Origin: Polyangium mundeleinium
GTDB taxonomy: Bacteria; Myxococcota_A; Polyangia; Polyangiales; Polyangiaceae
Direction: 5' to 3'
Assembly (NCBI RefSeq): GCF_028369105.1
Contig: NZ_JAQNDO010000001.1
Location: forward strand, 8,588,501-8,652,500
DNA: 64,000 bases
Shown here: piece after piece, positions 37,359 to 50,095 of the stretch
How the letters are laid out: every line of letters begins with the position of its first letter
How positions within the stretch are numbered: the stretch's first letter is position 1
Program-made: the position numbers and the translations under genes
Notes under the pieces: model-generated
What the model saw: the letters and a program-made list of their open reading frames with translations, nothing else
What the model was told of the DNA's origin: nothing
The model's database searches: none

Positions 37359-38117
37359 CTACTCGAGGATCTGGGCCACGCGGACGCCCCTGATCTGGAC
37401 CGAATAGTCGGCGACGTCTTTGATCGTGAGAAAGAGCACGGTCTTCTTGTCCTTGTTGACAGTGATTTTGTAGCTGATGGGAAGGGCCAGCATGACCCCA
37501 CCGGTCTTGTCGTTCTGGACCGCGAACAGGATGTTGTACACGTACGTGCAGTTATTCGAGGTCGACGACTGATAGAAGATCCATGCGCCCCCTTCTTGCG
37601 TGGCCAGGTTGGTGAACGTGTTCGTGACGGCAGCTGTGAGGGCCGTTTTCAGGGGTGCCGATAGTGCGAGCTGGAATGCTTCCAGCAAGATCGCGAGCAC
37701 CTTGTCCACGGTCGCTTCCACCTTGTTCTCGTGCTCCACAACCGTCGTGTTCACCGTACCCACGACCGTCATCGTCTGATTTTGCTGGACGAGCTCGAGC
37801 GCCTTGCCCAGGTCCATCTCGAGGGTTTGCTTGTCGATGGCGGGCTCGAACGTCTTGCTCAGGCGAATTGCCTGTGCCAGGTGCTGCACCTCCACCTCCG
37901 TGATATCTTTGTAGGGGATGTCGTCGCTGCGCGTCGCCGCCACGGCGACCTGCGCCCTCCGCGCGGGTTGCGCCGACGTCAGCGGGATGGCGACGAGGAC
38001 ATGGTCGTCATCCAGCCGATGGATCTGCGAAGGCGCGAGCGAGCGCGTGGCAGCGATCAGCCGTTCCAGCTTCGCGTTGGCTTCGGCGTCCATTCCAGCG
38101 GATAGATTCGTAATCAT
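37359..38117 (-). CDS. Cyt-family cytolytic delta-endotoxin-like protein, full length
   Basis: This encodes 252 residues from ATG 38117 with an ideal AAGGAGAT ribosome site; Cyt1Aa of Bacillus thuringiensis is about the same length. The C-terminal half is colinear with Cyt toxins as I recall them: LTAAVTNTFTNLATQEGG, AWIFYQSS, YVYNILFAVQNDKTGGVM, TVLFLTIKDVADYSVQI and RVAQILE. The N-terminal half has the matching order (LAQAIRLSKTFEPAID, KVLAILLEAFQLALS). Cyt proteins insert a beta-rich single domain into membranes and form pores. There is no signal peptide, as in the family. A sigma-54 promoter lies 106 bp upstream, and the gene is divergent from a second Cyt-like gene. Confidence 0.88.
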   Translation of the reverse strand: MITNLSAGMDAEANAKLERLIAATRSLAPSQIHRLDDDHVLVAIPLTSAQPARRAQVAVAATRSDDIPYKDITEVEVQHLAQAIRLSKTFEPAIDKQTLEMDLGKALELVQQNQTMTVVGTVNTTVVEHENKVEATVDKVLAILLEAFQLALSAPLKTALTAAVTNTFTNLATQEGGAWIFYQSSTSNNCTYVYNILFAVQNDKTGGVMLALPISYKITVNKDKKTVLFLTIKDVADYSVQIRGVRVAQILE

Positions 38118-38222
38118 GACGGATCTCCTTTTTTCGAGAACCGACGGATTGAACTCCGTCGAGTGGAATGACTCTTCGGCCCCGCAAGGGGTGCATCGAA
38201 AGTCATGTGTCCATGGTGCTCA

Positions 38223-38237
38223 GCAACGTGCATGCCA
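38223..38237 (-). promoter_or_regulatory. Sigma-54 promoter of the full-length Cyt-like gene
   Basis: The minus strand reads TGGCATG-CACG-TTGC, one mismatch from TGGCACG-N4-TTGC, with the -24 GG and -12 GC both kept. A transcript would start about 95 bp before the ATG at 38117. Confidence 0.75.
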
Positions 38238-38380
38238 GGTGTTTCGCGGGCGCCTCCCCATATCCGAGGTTGGGGAAGACTCCGCCCGACCAGCAACGAA
38301 CCTCGTCGGAGCGATGGGTGTCGATGCGATGGCGTCCAGAGCGCCGACGCCGCGCGCGGCGGCAAGGCCATCGTGTCATC

Positions 38381-38410
38381 GTAACAGTTACTGTAACGGT
38401 TACTGTAACG
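38381..38410. promoter_or_regulatory. Triple GTAAC array (candidate activator site)
   Basis: GTAAC occurs at 38381, 38393 and 38405. The first two 12-bp units (GTAACAGTTACT, GTAACGGTTACT) are also near-palindromic. The array lies about 145-185 bp upstream of the minus-strand sigma-54 promoter and 130 bp upstream of the plus-strand candidate. Confidence 0.78.
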
Positions 38411-38540
38411 CGACAGGGTGATACGACCTGCACCCGAGAGCCGACGTCGGGTGGACGTGCGCAGATAGAAATGGCGCGTCCTTTCCAGACAAGACCCCGT
38501 CGAGTACGGCACGCGAACGTCGCTGCGAGCGGAGACATAC

Positions 38541-38556
38541 GCGGCATGCTTCTTGA
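38541..38556 (+). promoter_or_regulatory. Weak sigma-54-like promoter candidate
   Basis: CGGCATG-CTTC-TTGA resembles the sigma-54 consensus and shares the GGCATG element with the opposite promoter, but the -12 GC is GA. It lies about 100 bp before the ATG of the second Cyt-like gene. Confidence 0.4.
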
Positions 38557-38657
38557 AGATCCTGATGGACCTTGCCGAGGTCGCAGGAAGCAGCTCGCCG
38601 TTTGCCCCACGGCGCAGCGCCGAGTACGTACGTGGGCATGCCACAGGAGAGACGAAA

Positions 38658-39269
38658 ATGTCGACTGTCAAGCACGATCAGGTCATGGCCATTCCCCCGC
38701 CAATGCAAAAGGAGACCGAGCGCCATCGGTTCAAGCTCATCACGGACGGGGACATCGCGCCGCAGGATGTCTCTCAGATCAACGAGAGCATCAGCTCCGC
38801 CATCGGTGCGGACCTCAAGCTCGACACGGACCGCCTACTGGACATCATTCAGAAAGATCCCAACACGACAATAAAGGGAACCTTCAACCATAAAGCAACC
38901 GGCTTCAAGGGCTCGGTCAAGGAAGTGGTGGACCAGGTCGCTGCTGCGATGAAGGTTGCGTTTTCCGGATCGACGCCGTCGCTCGTCGAGAAGCTCGACG
39001 CGGCTCTTGTGAAAGTCTTCACGAGCCTCGCCGAGCAAGAGGGGGCGGCCTATCTTTTCTTCAGCCCTCATGGCTCCAGCACCACGTACCGGTACATGCT
39101 GCTCGGCCTGGCCAAGTCAGCGCAGAGCCCCCTCCGGATCGGGGCCTTGCTGGCTTTCGAGATCACGATCGACAAGAAGAAAGAGGACGTGCTCGAGCTG
39201 ATGCTTTCGGACAAGGCGACGTTCGACGTCCAGGTCCTCGGGCCCATCTGGGCTACGCTCTTGGTATAG
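38658..39269 (+). CDS. Cyt-family-like protein, diverged
   Basis: From ATG 38658 (MSTVKHDQVMAIPPPMQ), with AGGAGA upstream, this encodes 203 residues. The C-terminal half follows the Cyt pattern position by position: LDAALVKVFTSLAEQEGA, AYLFFSPHGSSTTYRYMLLG, IGALLAFEITIDKKKEDVLE and DKATFDVQVLGPIWATLL. It is shorter at the N-terminus than the 252-residue paralogue and more diverged, so its activity may differ: it could be a partner subunit, an inhibitor or a toxin with another specificity. It has no signal peptide. It is 97 bp upstream of a third paralogue on the same strand. Confidence 0.8.
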   Translation: MSTVKHDQVMAIPPPMQKETERHRFKLITDGDIAPQDVSQINESISSAIGADLKLDTDRLLDIIQKDPNTTIKGTFNHKATGFKGSVKEVVDQVAAAMKVAFSGSTPSLVEKLDAALVKVFTSLAEQEGAAYLFFSPHGSSTTYRYMLLGLAKSAQSPLRIGALLAFEITIDKKKEDVLELMLSDKATFDVQVLGPIWATLLV

Positions 39270-39282
39270 CAGGAGAGTCGCC

Positions 39283-39299
39283 CCGGCATATCCTGCCGG
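39283..39299 (+). other. Small hairpin between the two plus-strand Cyt-like genes
   Basis: CCGGCA / TGCCGG around TATCC follows the stop at 39269. It could modulate read-through between the two genes; it is weak. Confidence 0.3.
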
Positions 39300-39366
39300 T
39301 GGCGATGTCCCATTGGCTGGCAGCGTAGCCGGCAACCATCGGCGGGCAGTACAGAGGTGACGTGAC

Positions 39367-39981
39367 ATGACCAAGGAACAGGTTCGTTTGTTCGATCCAA
39401 GTGCGGCCCACCCTCCCCCCAGCGATGGCCCGCTCCCTTTCGTCGATATCGTGTCCGTGGACTCGCAGCACGTGGCTGCCGCGGTGTGGTTGAGTCGGTG
39501 CTTCGTGCCCGCCATCCGTGAGAACCTCGAGCTCGACTACGACAAGGCACATGAAATCATTCGCCAAAACAAACGGTTGGAGTACGTCTCTGGGGACGAC
39601 ATAACGGTGGCGAAGCCCAACGCACAAGTCCGTGCGCTCGTCGATTATCATGTCTCCGGACTGCCGCTCGCGCTCTTGACGGAAGGTCACCTCCGCGATC
39701 AGGTCGTGGCGGCGGTAACTTCGACGTTCACGAACCTGGCGTCCCAGCAAACCTCCTCGTGGCTATTCTTTCAAACGGAAACGGCACATAGTACGACGTA
39801 CTTGTACAACATCTTCTTCGCCGTCCAGAACACGCAGACCGGAGGCGCCATGATGGGGCTGCTCCTGAGCTGGATCATCACCGTCGACGTCAGAAAGGAG
39901 CTGCTGCTGGGAATCACGCTCAACGATACCCGGAGCTATGCGGTGAGATTGAGGGACCTGCGTGTCAGGATGAAGTTGTAA
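39367..39981 (+). CDS. Cyt-family-like protein
   Basis: This encodes 204 residues starting MTKEQVRLFDPSAAHPPP, with AGAGGTGACGTGAC before the ATG. Its core closely follows the full-length paralogue and the Bacillus Cyt family: VVAAVTSTFTNLASQQTS, SWLFFQTE, YLYNIFFAVQNTQTGGAM, WIITVDVRKELLLGITL and SYAVRLRDLRVRM. The N-terminus (LSRCFVPAIRENLELDYDKA) matches the paralogue segment after its first 80 residues. It is probably a cytoplasmically stored pore-former or pore-former partner. It is convergent with the FHA activator gene, 49 bp away. Confidence 0.83.
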   Translation: MTKEQVRLFDPSAAHPPPSDGPLPFVDIVSVDSQHVAAAVWLSRCFVPAIRENLELDYDKAHEIIRQNKRLEYVSGDDITVAKPNAQVRALVDYHVSGLPLALLTEGHLRDQVVAAVTSTFTNLASQQTSSWLFFQTETAHSTTYLYNIFFAVQNTQTGGAMMGLLLSWIITVDVRKELLLGITLNDTRSYAVRLRDLRVRMKL

Positions 39982-40030
39982 CCCTCGAGAGCGTCCGGAC
40001 GGTCACTTACACCGCGCGTAGCCGATGCGC

Positions 40031-41443
40031 TCAGCCCCGAAAGTCGTCAGGATTGAGCCCGAAGCGCTGCATCCAGCGGTGGATCTGCATCCGCGCCTTG
40101 CCCATGTCGCGTGCCACGTGGCTCACCTTGCCCTGGTGCTTCTCGAGCAGCGCCATCAGATGCGAGCGCAGCGCCTCTGGCTCGATGGATGCGATGGGCT
40201 CCGGTGTGGGCGCTGGAGCGCGCGGCGGCGGTCGCGAGGTGTCCGGCAGGTGCGAGGGCTCGATGACGCCGCCGTCGGCCAGCGCCACGGCCACCGACAG
40301 GAGCTGCGCGAGCTCCCGGATGTTGAGGGGCCAGTCGTGGCCCAAGAGCCGCCGGCCGCCGGCGGTGGTGAGACGGACGCCGTCGCCCGCGGGGAACTCC
40401 GGGCGCCGCAAGAGAGCGCCGATCAGCACGCCGAGGTCCTCGCGCCGCTCGCGGAGCGGCAAGAGCGTATGGCGATAGCCCGACAGGCGCGCCAAAAGGT
40501 CCCCGCGGAACTCGCCGCGAATGACCATTTCTGCCAGCGGCTTGTGCGTGGCGGCGACGACGCGCAGGTCGACCTTCACCGGGTGCGTGCGCCCGACCGG
40601 CACGACCTCGCGCTCCTGGAGCACCCGCAGCAGGGCCGCCTGCGCCAGCAGCGGCAGGTCGCCGACCTCGTCGAGGAAGAGGGTGCCGCCATCGGCGGCG
40701 CGCACGTAGCCGGGTTCGTCGCGCGCGGCGCCGGTGAAGGAGCCCTTGACATGCCCGAAGAACTGGCTCTCCAGGAGCGAGGTCGGCAGGCCGCCGCAAT
40801 TGACGGCGACGAAGGGCCCGGGGCGGCCCGAGAGGGTGTGCACGGCGTGCGCCAGCACCTCCTTGCCGCTGCCCGTCTCGCCGAGGAGCAGCACGGGGAC
40901 CGGCATGCGGGCGATACGCTCCAGGGCGGCGAGCTGCGCCGCGAGCCCCGGCAGGAGCGTGGCGAGGCCAGGGGCCGGAGGTGCGGTCATGGCCGTGTCG
41001 AGATCGGGGGCGGCGCCAGGGGAGGTGGGAAGGGCGGCGCGGTAGCACAGGAGCACACCACCGATCTCGATGATGTCGCCGTCGTTCAGCACGGCGCGGG
41101 TGATACGCTGGCCATTGACGAAGCTGCCGTTCTTCGACTGCTTGTCCTCGAGTACCCAGCCCTCGCCTTTGCGGGCGAGGCCGGCGTGGGACGACGAGAT
41201 GGTGTTGCCCGGGAGGCGGAGCACGAGCCGCTCCAGGGATCCGTCACGTTCGCGCGTGGCCGTCCGCGCCGCTCCGCGGCCGATGGAGACGACGTCGACG
41301 TCGGCGAGCCCGTAGCGAGCGCTGCCGGAAAGGGGGCTGTCGCAGTGCAACACGACGAACAGGTACGGCTGTGCAGGCGTACCGCGCTGCCCGTCGCCCA
41401 GGGTGCTGTTGTCGGTGGTCGAGGCCGCAGTATCGGTCGCCAT
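40031..41443 (-). CDS. FHA-domain sigma-54-dependent transcriptional activator
   Basis: From ATG 41443 this encodes 470 residues. An N-terminal FHA domain (about 40-135) has [16 protein letters not shown] and [11 protein letters not shown], the residues that read phosphothreonine. The AAA+ domain follows, with Walker [11 protein letters not shown] near 188, [10 protein letters not shown] near 232 (the GAFTGA loop that touches sigma-54, here GSFTGA), [10 protein letters not shown] and [13 protein letters not shown] Fis-type helix-turn-helix ends the protein ([20 protein letters not shown]). Such proteins remodel sigma-54 polymerase from upstream sites. It is 105 bp downstream of the kinase gene on the same strand and next to genes with sigma-54 promoters, so it is the natural candidate regulator. 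Confidence 0.95.
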   Translation of the reverse strand: MATDTAASTTDNSTLGDGQRGTPAQPYLFVVLHCDSPLSGSARYGLADVDVVSIGRGAARTATRERDGSLERLVLRLPGNTISSSHAGLARKGEGWVLEDKQSKNGSFVNGQRITRAVLNDGDIIEIGGVLLCYRAALPTSPGAAPDLDTAMTAPPAPGLATLLPGLAAQLAALERIARMPVPVLLLGETGSGKEVLAHAVHTLSGRPGPFVAVNCGGLPTSLLESQFFGHVKGSFTGAARDEPGYVRAADGGTLFLDEVGDLPLLAQAALLRVLQEREVVPVGRTHPVKVDLRVVAATHKPLAEMVIRGEFRGDLLARLSGYRHTLLPLRERREDLGVLIGALLRRPEFPAGDGVRLTTAGGRRLLGHDWPLNIRELAQLLSVAVALADGGVIEPSHLPDTSRPPPRAPAPTPEPIASIEPEALRSHLMALLEKHQGKVSHVARDMGKARMQIHRWMQRFGLNPDDFRG

Positions 41444-41548
41444 GCGCGGATATTGTAAACCCAACCTGCGACGCGAGGGGTACTACCGAGGCATGCGGTG
41501 CAACAGGAAACCACCCACCACCGTTTGCAGGGCTCGTACGATCCTCGT

Positions 41549-46195
<4,647 letters not shown>

Positions 46196-46337
46196 CGTCG
46201 TTTTGCATCGTCGAGCGGAGCCCCCAAACGGCGCCATTGTCCACGCGCTGCCGGAATCCTTCAACGCGCTCGTCGGGGGAACGGAACGATGCCCGAGCTT
46301 CCGGCGCGACAACCCACCCACCGTGAGGAGTGCGTGC

Positions 46338-47021
46338 TCATTGCACCGTCGGGCACAGCGCGAGCCAGTGCCGGCCGCTCGTATCGTCGAACGTCTCGGG
46401 CGTGGGGTCGAGCTCGATCTGCGCCTGGATGCGCGGGAAGTTGGTCGCCCGCGCGCCCGCTTGGTTCATGGGAAAGCCAAGCGAGACCCGGTGCGACGCG
46501 TCGTGCGCCGGCAGATCGCCCGGGGCGCGGAGGAGGAGTTTTTGGCCCGGGTCATCAAAGGTCCACGTGCGGCCTTGGAACCAGGCCTGGCCGAGCATGC
46601 CGTCGCAGCTCTCGCGTTCACAAGCTTTCTTGTCCTTCGAGGCCACGCCGAGGTGCCCCCCCCAGCACGGTCACCGGGGGAATCGAAGCCTCAGGCTTGA
46701 AGGGCGGGAGCCGTACGCCCTCGGCCAGCCCCTCGTCGCCCGCGATCTGCTCTGTCGGAAGGCCGAGCCGCTCGACGGCACTGCGTGTGAGGAAGAGTCT
46801 GCCGCCGGTATCGGTGTAGAGGAGCAGCCGGGCGCCGCGGGTGGTGATGGGCTCCACGAAGAACCGGTCGGCCACGAAGCGCGTGGGGAGCGGTAACGGT
46901 CTGCCGGGCAAGGGGAGCGAAGCGGGAGAAGGGGGGCGCTGGGCGGGGGAGGAGCGGGGGCGGCCGGGGCGCAGGCGGGAGCGCAGGAGAGGAACAGCAA
47001 CAAAGCAAGGCGAAGATGCAC
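46338..47021 (-). pseudogene. Retropepsin-like aspartic protease gene, split at two G/C runs
   Basis: Three consecutive frames form one protein. From GTG 47021 comes a signal peptide (MHLRLALLLFLSCAPACA) with a Pro-rich linker. Then comes the protease core (FVADRFFVEPITTRGA, RLLLYTDTGGRLFLTRSAV) with the DTG active-site triad. From about 46650 it continues with CDGMLGQAWFQGRTWTFD, RAPGDLPAHDASHRV and FPRIQAQIEL to the stop at 46338. The frame breaks at six C on the coding strand (46931-46936; one more base repairs it) and at eight G (46656-46663; one base fewer repairs it). It could be phase-variable, decayed or a sequencing artefact. Confidence 0.65.
46673..46777. repeat. 105-bp direct repeat, right copy
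   Basis: This is identical to 34724-34828 and in the same orientation, lying inside the retropepsin-like gene. A further block of about 85 bp upstream in the gene (46999-47080) also recurs in the left copy with a few changes. Confidence 0.9.
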
Positions 47022-47129
47022 ACGAGAGAGATAGCGTTCTTCCGCTGCGGGGCGAAGGAGGCGGGAGCGGGAGCGGCAAGCGGGATGTTCGGATCTCGCC
47101 AGAGGCTCGCGTAAAAACCTCCCATGCCA

Positions 47130-47363
47130 TCATCGGTGTGCCATCCGGCCATGAAGGACCATGCGTGCGCCTTTCATCGGGGACACCACAGTCTTCCCCT
47201 CGTCGAACTCGAATTCGCCTGAAGGCGTCTCCTTCGCAGCGTCCCCCACCAGCGAACGAATCGAGTCGAGGATGTCCGACGGCGCTTTGGTATCGACGTC
47301 GAGGCTCAGCACGAGGCGGGAAAGGGGTCTTGTCGCGCGAGCTTGCAGCAAGAGCCGCCCCAT
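47130..47363 (-). CDS. Short open frame, probably a gene fragment
   Basis: From ATG 47363 this encodes 77 residues with natural protein composition (SRLVLSLDVDTKAPSDILD, SIRSLVGDAAKETPSGEFEF). The frame continues upstream without a clear start and reaches the minisatellite, so this may be the surviving end of a longer gene. I do not recognise the family. Confidence 0.35.
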   Translation of the reverse strand: MGRLLLQARATRPLSRLVLSLDVDTKAPSDILDSIRSLVGDAAKETPSGEFEFDEGKTVVSPMKGARMVLHGRMAHR

Positions 47364-47495
47364 GGCACGCACGGCATCGCGGAGCCCCCCCCGGCGTCCG
47401 GTACATGTAAACCGCTCGGAATCTGTGCTGCGGCTGAACCCCCAGAGGGTCAAGCAACGGGCCGAAAGCCCGTCGATCTCGCTCCCCCACCCGTG

Positions 47496-47945
47496 ACCGT
47501 CGCACGTGTCCCGGAGAGGGTCGCAAGCCACCCGGGAGATCGTCGCACGTGTCCCGGAAAGGGCCGCAAGCCCCTGGGCCGACAGTCGCGCGTGTCCTGG
47601 AAAGGGCCGCAAGCCCCCGGGCCGACAGTCGCGCGTGTCCTGGAGAGGGTGGCAAGATACCCGGCAGACCGTTGCGACCCTCTTGGAGGAGGGTCGCAGG
47701 ACGCCCGCCAGACGGTTGTGAGGGGCCTGGAAGAGTGTCGTAGGGTACCGGCAGACCGTTGCGACCCTCTTGGAGGAGGGTCGCAGGACGCCCGCCAGAC
47801 GGTTGCGAGGGGCCTGGAGGAGTTTCGTAGGATACTGGCAGACCGTTGCGCGTGTCTTGGAGAGGGTCGCAGGATGCCCGCCAGGGGGTTGCAAGCGTCC
47901 TTTCGAGGGTCGCAGGACGCCCGGCAGATGGTTGCAGGATGCCCG
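47496..47945. repeat. Minisatellite with 43-bp period, about ten degenerate units
   Basis: Four successive units begin at 47501, 47544, 47587 and 47630, exactly 43 bp apart, with core CGCGTGTCCTGGARAGGG and CGCAAGCCCCCGGGCCGAC. Later units are more diverged. The period equals that of the tract at 35019-35175, although the unit sequence differs. The minus strand is open across it as repeats of PSGGRPATLLQEGRNGLP. The stretch 47946-48299 holds no supported gene. Confidence 0.85.
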
Positions 47946-48299
47946 CCTGGCGGTCGTACCTAGAACCCCAGGCTGCCCTGACCCTGGCTCGTCTTCTTGC
48001 GACCCTTCTCGTGGCGGGCTCTTTCCCGTCCGCGTCCGTGCTGTCCGTCTTCGCCGCCGCACGCCGACGTTTGGGCTCGGGTGTGCGCGATGGTGCCGCC
48101 GCCGCGGTTTCGGAGGGTGCGATTTCACGGCGTGGCTTCTGCGGCATGTAGTGCCATCGACGTGACGGGGTGTCCGAAGTGCGCGGGCACGATGGATGGT
48201 CCTGGACGAACCGTAGGTTTGCCCGCGAACGCCCCAGGGTTCGTCCGCGGAAAAGGTTCGTCTTGACCGACCGATGATCCTGGGGGTAGGCTCGTTCTC

Positions 48300-49292
48300 A
48301 TGAAGTACCGAAACCTCGCAAGCACGGTCCTCCTCGCGGTCTCCCTCTCCTCCTCGGCGGCTTTCGCAGTTCCTACAGCGGACACCTCGCCTACCGAACT
48401 TCCCAAGATCCCGTATGCATCCCTCACGTCGGGCAGGGCCCTGCGTGTGTGGTTCGATGATGCCTTGGGCCTGCTCCGCGAAGCCCAGGCTCTCGAAAAG
48501 GAAGGCAAGCTCGCGGAGGCTCTCGAAAAGTACAGGGATGCCCTGCGAATCGAGCCGTACACCAACACCTACGCCGAGGTGGGACTCGCGGAGGCGAGAG
48601 CCGGCAACCTGCTCGCCTGCGCGAGGAATCTTCAAACCGCCATCCAACCATGGACGCCTCACTATCCCATGGTGCGGCCGATCGAGCTGCTTCGTGAGGT
48701 ATATACTTATTGCAAGAAGGATCTCGGGAATATTGCCATCAAGATCAATGTGCCGGATGTGCGCGTGACGATCGACGGGGAGGACATCCGGGAGTGGCCC
48801 TACTTTGCGGAGATCCACGTGGAGCCAGGCAAGCATACCATCAAGGCGAAGAAGGACTCGTACTGGGTCAATCAGACCGAAGTCGAGGTCGGTCCGGGGG
48901 AACGAAAGCCACTGTCGATCGCGATGCAACCCAAATATGAGACCCATTTTATCGGCTTTAGCCGCCCCGTGAACTTCACCGTCAATGCGAGCCTGTCGAC
49001 GGCGGGGGCGAAGGACGATCAACCCACGTGGCCTCGGAACCTCATGATCGCCAGCTCCGTTGGGCTCGCGGTGGGGCTCGGGGGTCTCGTTACGGGGCTC
49101 GTCATGCGAGACGACACGTCAAGCGCGTGGACCGGAGTCGCAGTGGGGGGTGGTATCCTTGGAGCCCTGTCCATAGGTGGCCTCGGAATCGGCATCGCCA
49201 GTCGTCCGAGTCCCCCGCCTCCGAACGTCATCATCACCCCGCAGATCGCCAAGGATGGGGGCGGCGTCCAGCTCGCCGGCACCTTGGAGTAG
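48300..49292 (+). CDS. Exported TPR and PEGA-domain protein
   Basis: This encodes 330 residues from ATG 48300, with GGGGGTAGG upstream. The signal peptide is STVLLAVSLSSSAAFA. Tetratricopeptide helices lie at about 55-130 (EAQALEKEGKLAEALEKYRD). A PEGA-like beta domain lies at about 145-205 (IKINVPDVRVTIDGEDI, EPGKHTIKAKKDSYW). Two hydrophobic segments lie near the C-terminus (IASSVGLAVGLGGLVTGLVM, GGGILGALSIGGLGIGIA). This layout is frequent in myxobacterial envelope proteins, often encoded near kinases, and may bind cell-wall or signalling partners. It stands alone among relics. Confidence 0.88.
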   Translation: MKYRNLASTVLLAVSLSSSAAFAVPTADTSPTELPKIPYASLTSGRALRVWFDDALGLLREAQALEKEGKLAEALEKYRDALRIEPYTNTYAEVGLAEARAGNLLACARNLQTAIQPWTPHYPMVRPIELLREVYTYCKKDLGNIAIKINVPDVRVTIDGEDIREWPYFAEIHVEPGKHTIKAKKDSYWVNQTEVEVGPGERKPLSIAMQPKYETHFIGFSRPVNFTVNASLSTAGAKDDQPTWPRNLMIASSVGLAVGLGGLVTGLVMRDDTSSAWTGVAVGGGILGALSIGGLGIGIASRPSPPPPNVIITPQIAKDGGGVQLAGTLE

Positions 49293-49342
49293 CGGTCCCT
49301 CGGTGAATCTCGGGAGCGAGTGCGCCCTCCCATGGGGCGGGC

Positions 49343-49716
49343 TCAGCGCTCCGCACCCATAACGACGACGTCGTTCGGCTCGTAATGAATGGTCCCCGGC
49401 GTGGAATCGAATGCCGCGGCCATGGCAGCCCGAGCGACGGTGAGCGTATTGCGCCGCCTTTGAGCCGGCCGCCTGGAGGGTGGTGCCGAGCGCGCTGAAC
49501 AGCACATCTCCCGTCACGAGCGATTGGAAGCTCTCCGGGGCATCGAAGTTGATGACGTGCTCGACGAGCTTTTCGTGCGTCACGCCGGCGCTGCGGCGAA
49601 CCAGGATGTGGACCTTGCCGAAGCGGTCGTCGGCGAGGAGGAGATGGAGGAGCGCGCGGCCCACGAGGCCCGTCGCGCCGAGGAGAGATGCCGTTCGTTC
49701 GGGGCTGGTCCGCCAT
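49343..49716 (-). pseudogene. NAD(P)-binding oxidoreductase gene with internal deletion
   Basis: The frame reads SLLGATGLVGRALLHLLLAD (Rossmann GxTGxxG), then HILVRRSAG and TGDVLFSALGTTLQAAGSKA. It then passes, after a shift, to TVARAAMAAAFDSTPGT and IHYEPNDVVVMG at the stop. The middle third of the usual domain is missing. The ATG at 49716 is out of frame by one base at the run of four G (49701-49704). It is a relic of a YbjT/NmrA-like protein. Confidence 0.6.
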
Positions 49717-49729
49717 GAATCACCTCGCT

Positions 49730-49990
49730 TCAAACGCCCAGAACTTTGTGCGGACGGTAGGGTTCTTCGAGGCGGAAGATCGCCTTGCGCGACAGCCCGA
49801 GGCTGTTGGGATCGTTCGGACGCATCGGGCCGAATACCTTGGTGGCGATCACCACTTCCTCGAGGCGCGCGAAATCGCGAATCGCGCGGCCGAGGATCTC
49901 CTCGCTTTCGCCCAACGAGTAGGCGTTGGCGGTATCGAAGAAATTGATGCCCAGCTCGAGCGCGCGCTGGTAGAAAGGGCGGCCCCCGAT
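49730..49990 (-). pseudogene. Aldo/keto reductase fragment
   Basis: This reads RALELGINFFDTANAYSLGE then LEEVVIATKVFGPMRPND and GLSRKAIFRLEEP, the N-terminal third of an aldo/keto reductase with the catalytic Asp, Tyr and Lys. It has no start of its own, and the rest of the enzyme, including the His motif, is missing. It abuts the AraC-like gene. Confidence 0.65.
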
Positions 49991-50095
49991 GCGACAACGT
50001 GCGGACAGTTCACGACAGGAAGCGCCCGGGGCGCGTGCGCGGCCGGCCGCGCTCGGACCTCATGGCCCGCGTACCGCAGGATGCAGCGTGGGTTG

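Larger units (their letters stand above)
38118..38657. other. Divergent control region of the Cyt-like genes
   Basis: This is 540 bases without a gene between two divergent Cyt-like genes. It contains the minus-strand sigma-54 promoter (38223-38237), the triple GTAAC array (38381-38410) and a weaker plus-strand sigma-54-like site (38541-38556). The array is roughly midway and could serve both directions. Confidence 0.7.

Noticed and set aside
38168..38893. Plus-strand 241-codon frame across the divergent control region
   Set aside because: It is out of frame with the Cyt-like gene, is Arg/Gln/His-rich, and runs through promoter elements.
47496..47945. Possible CRISPR array
   Set aside because: It is a degenerate tandem repeat with no spacer/repeat alternation.
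47130..49022. Minus-strand 630-codon frame
   Set aside because: Most of it is the shadow of the TPR/PEGA gene and of the minisatellite. Only the last 77 codons look protein-like and are listed separately.
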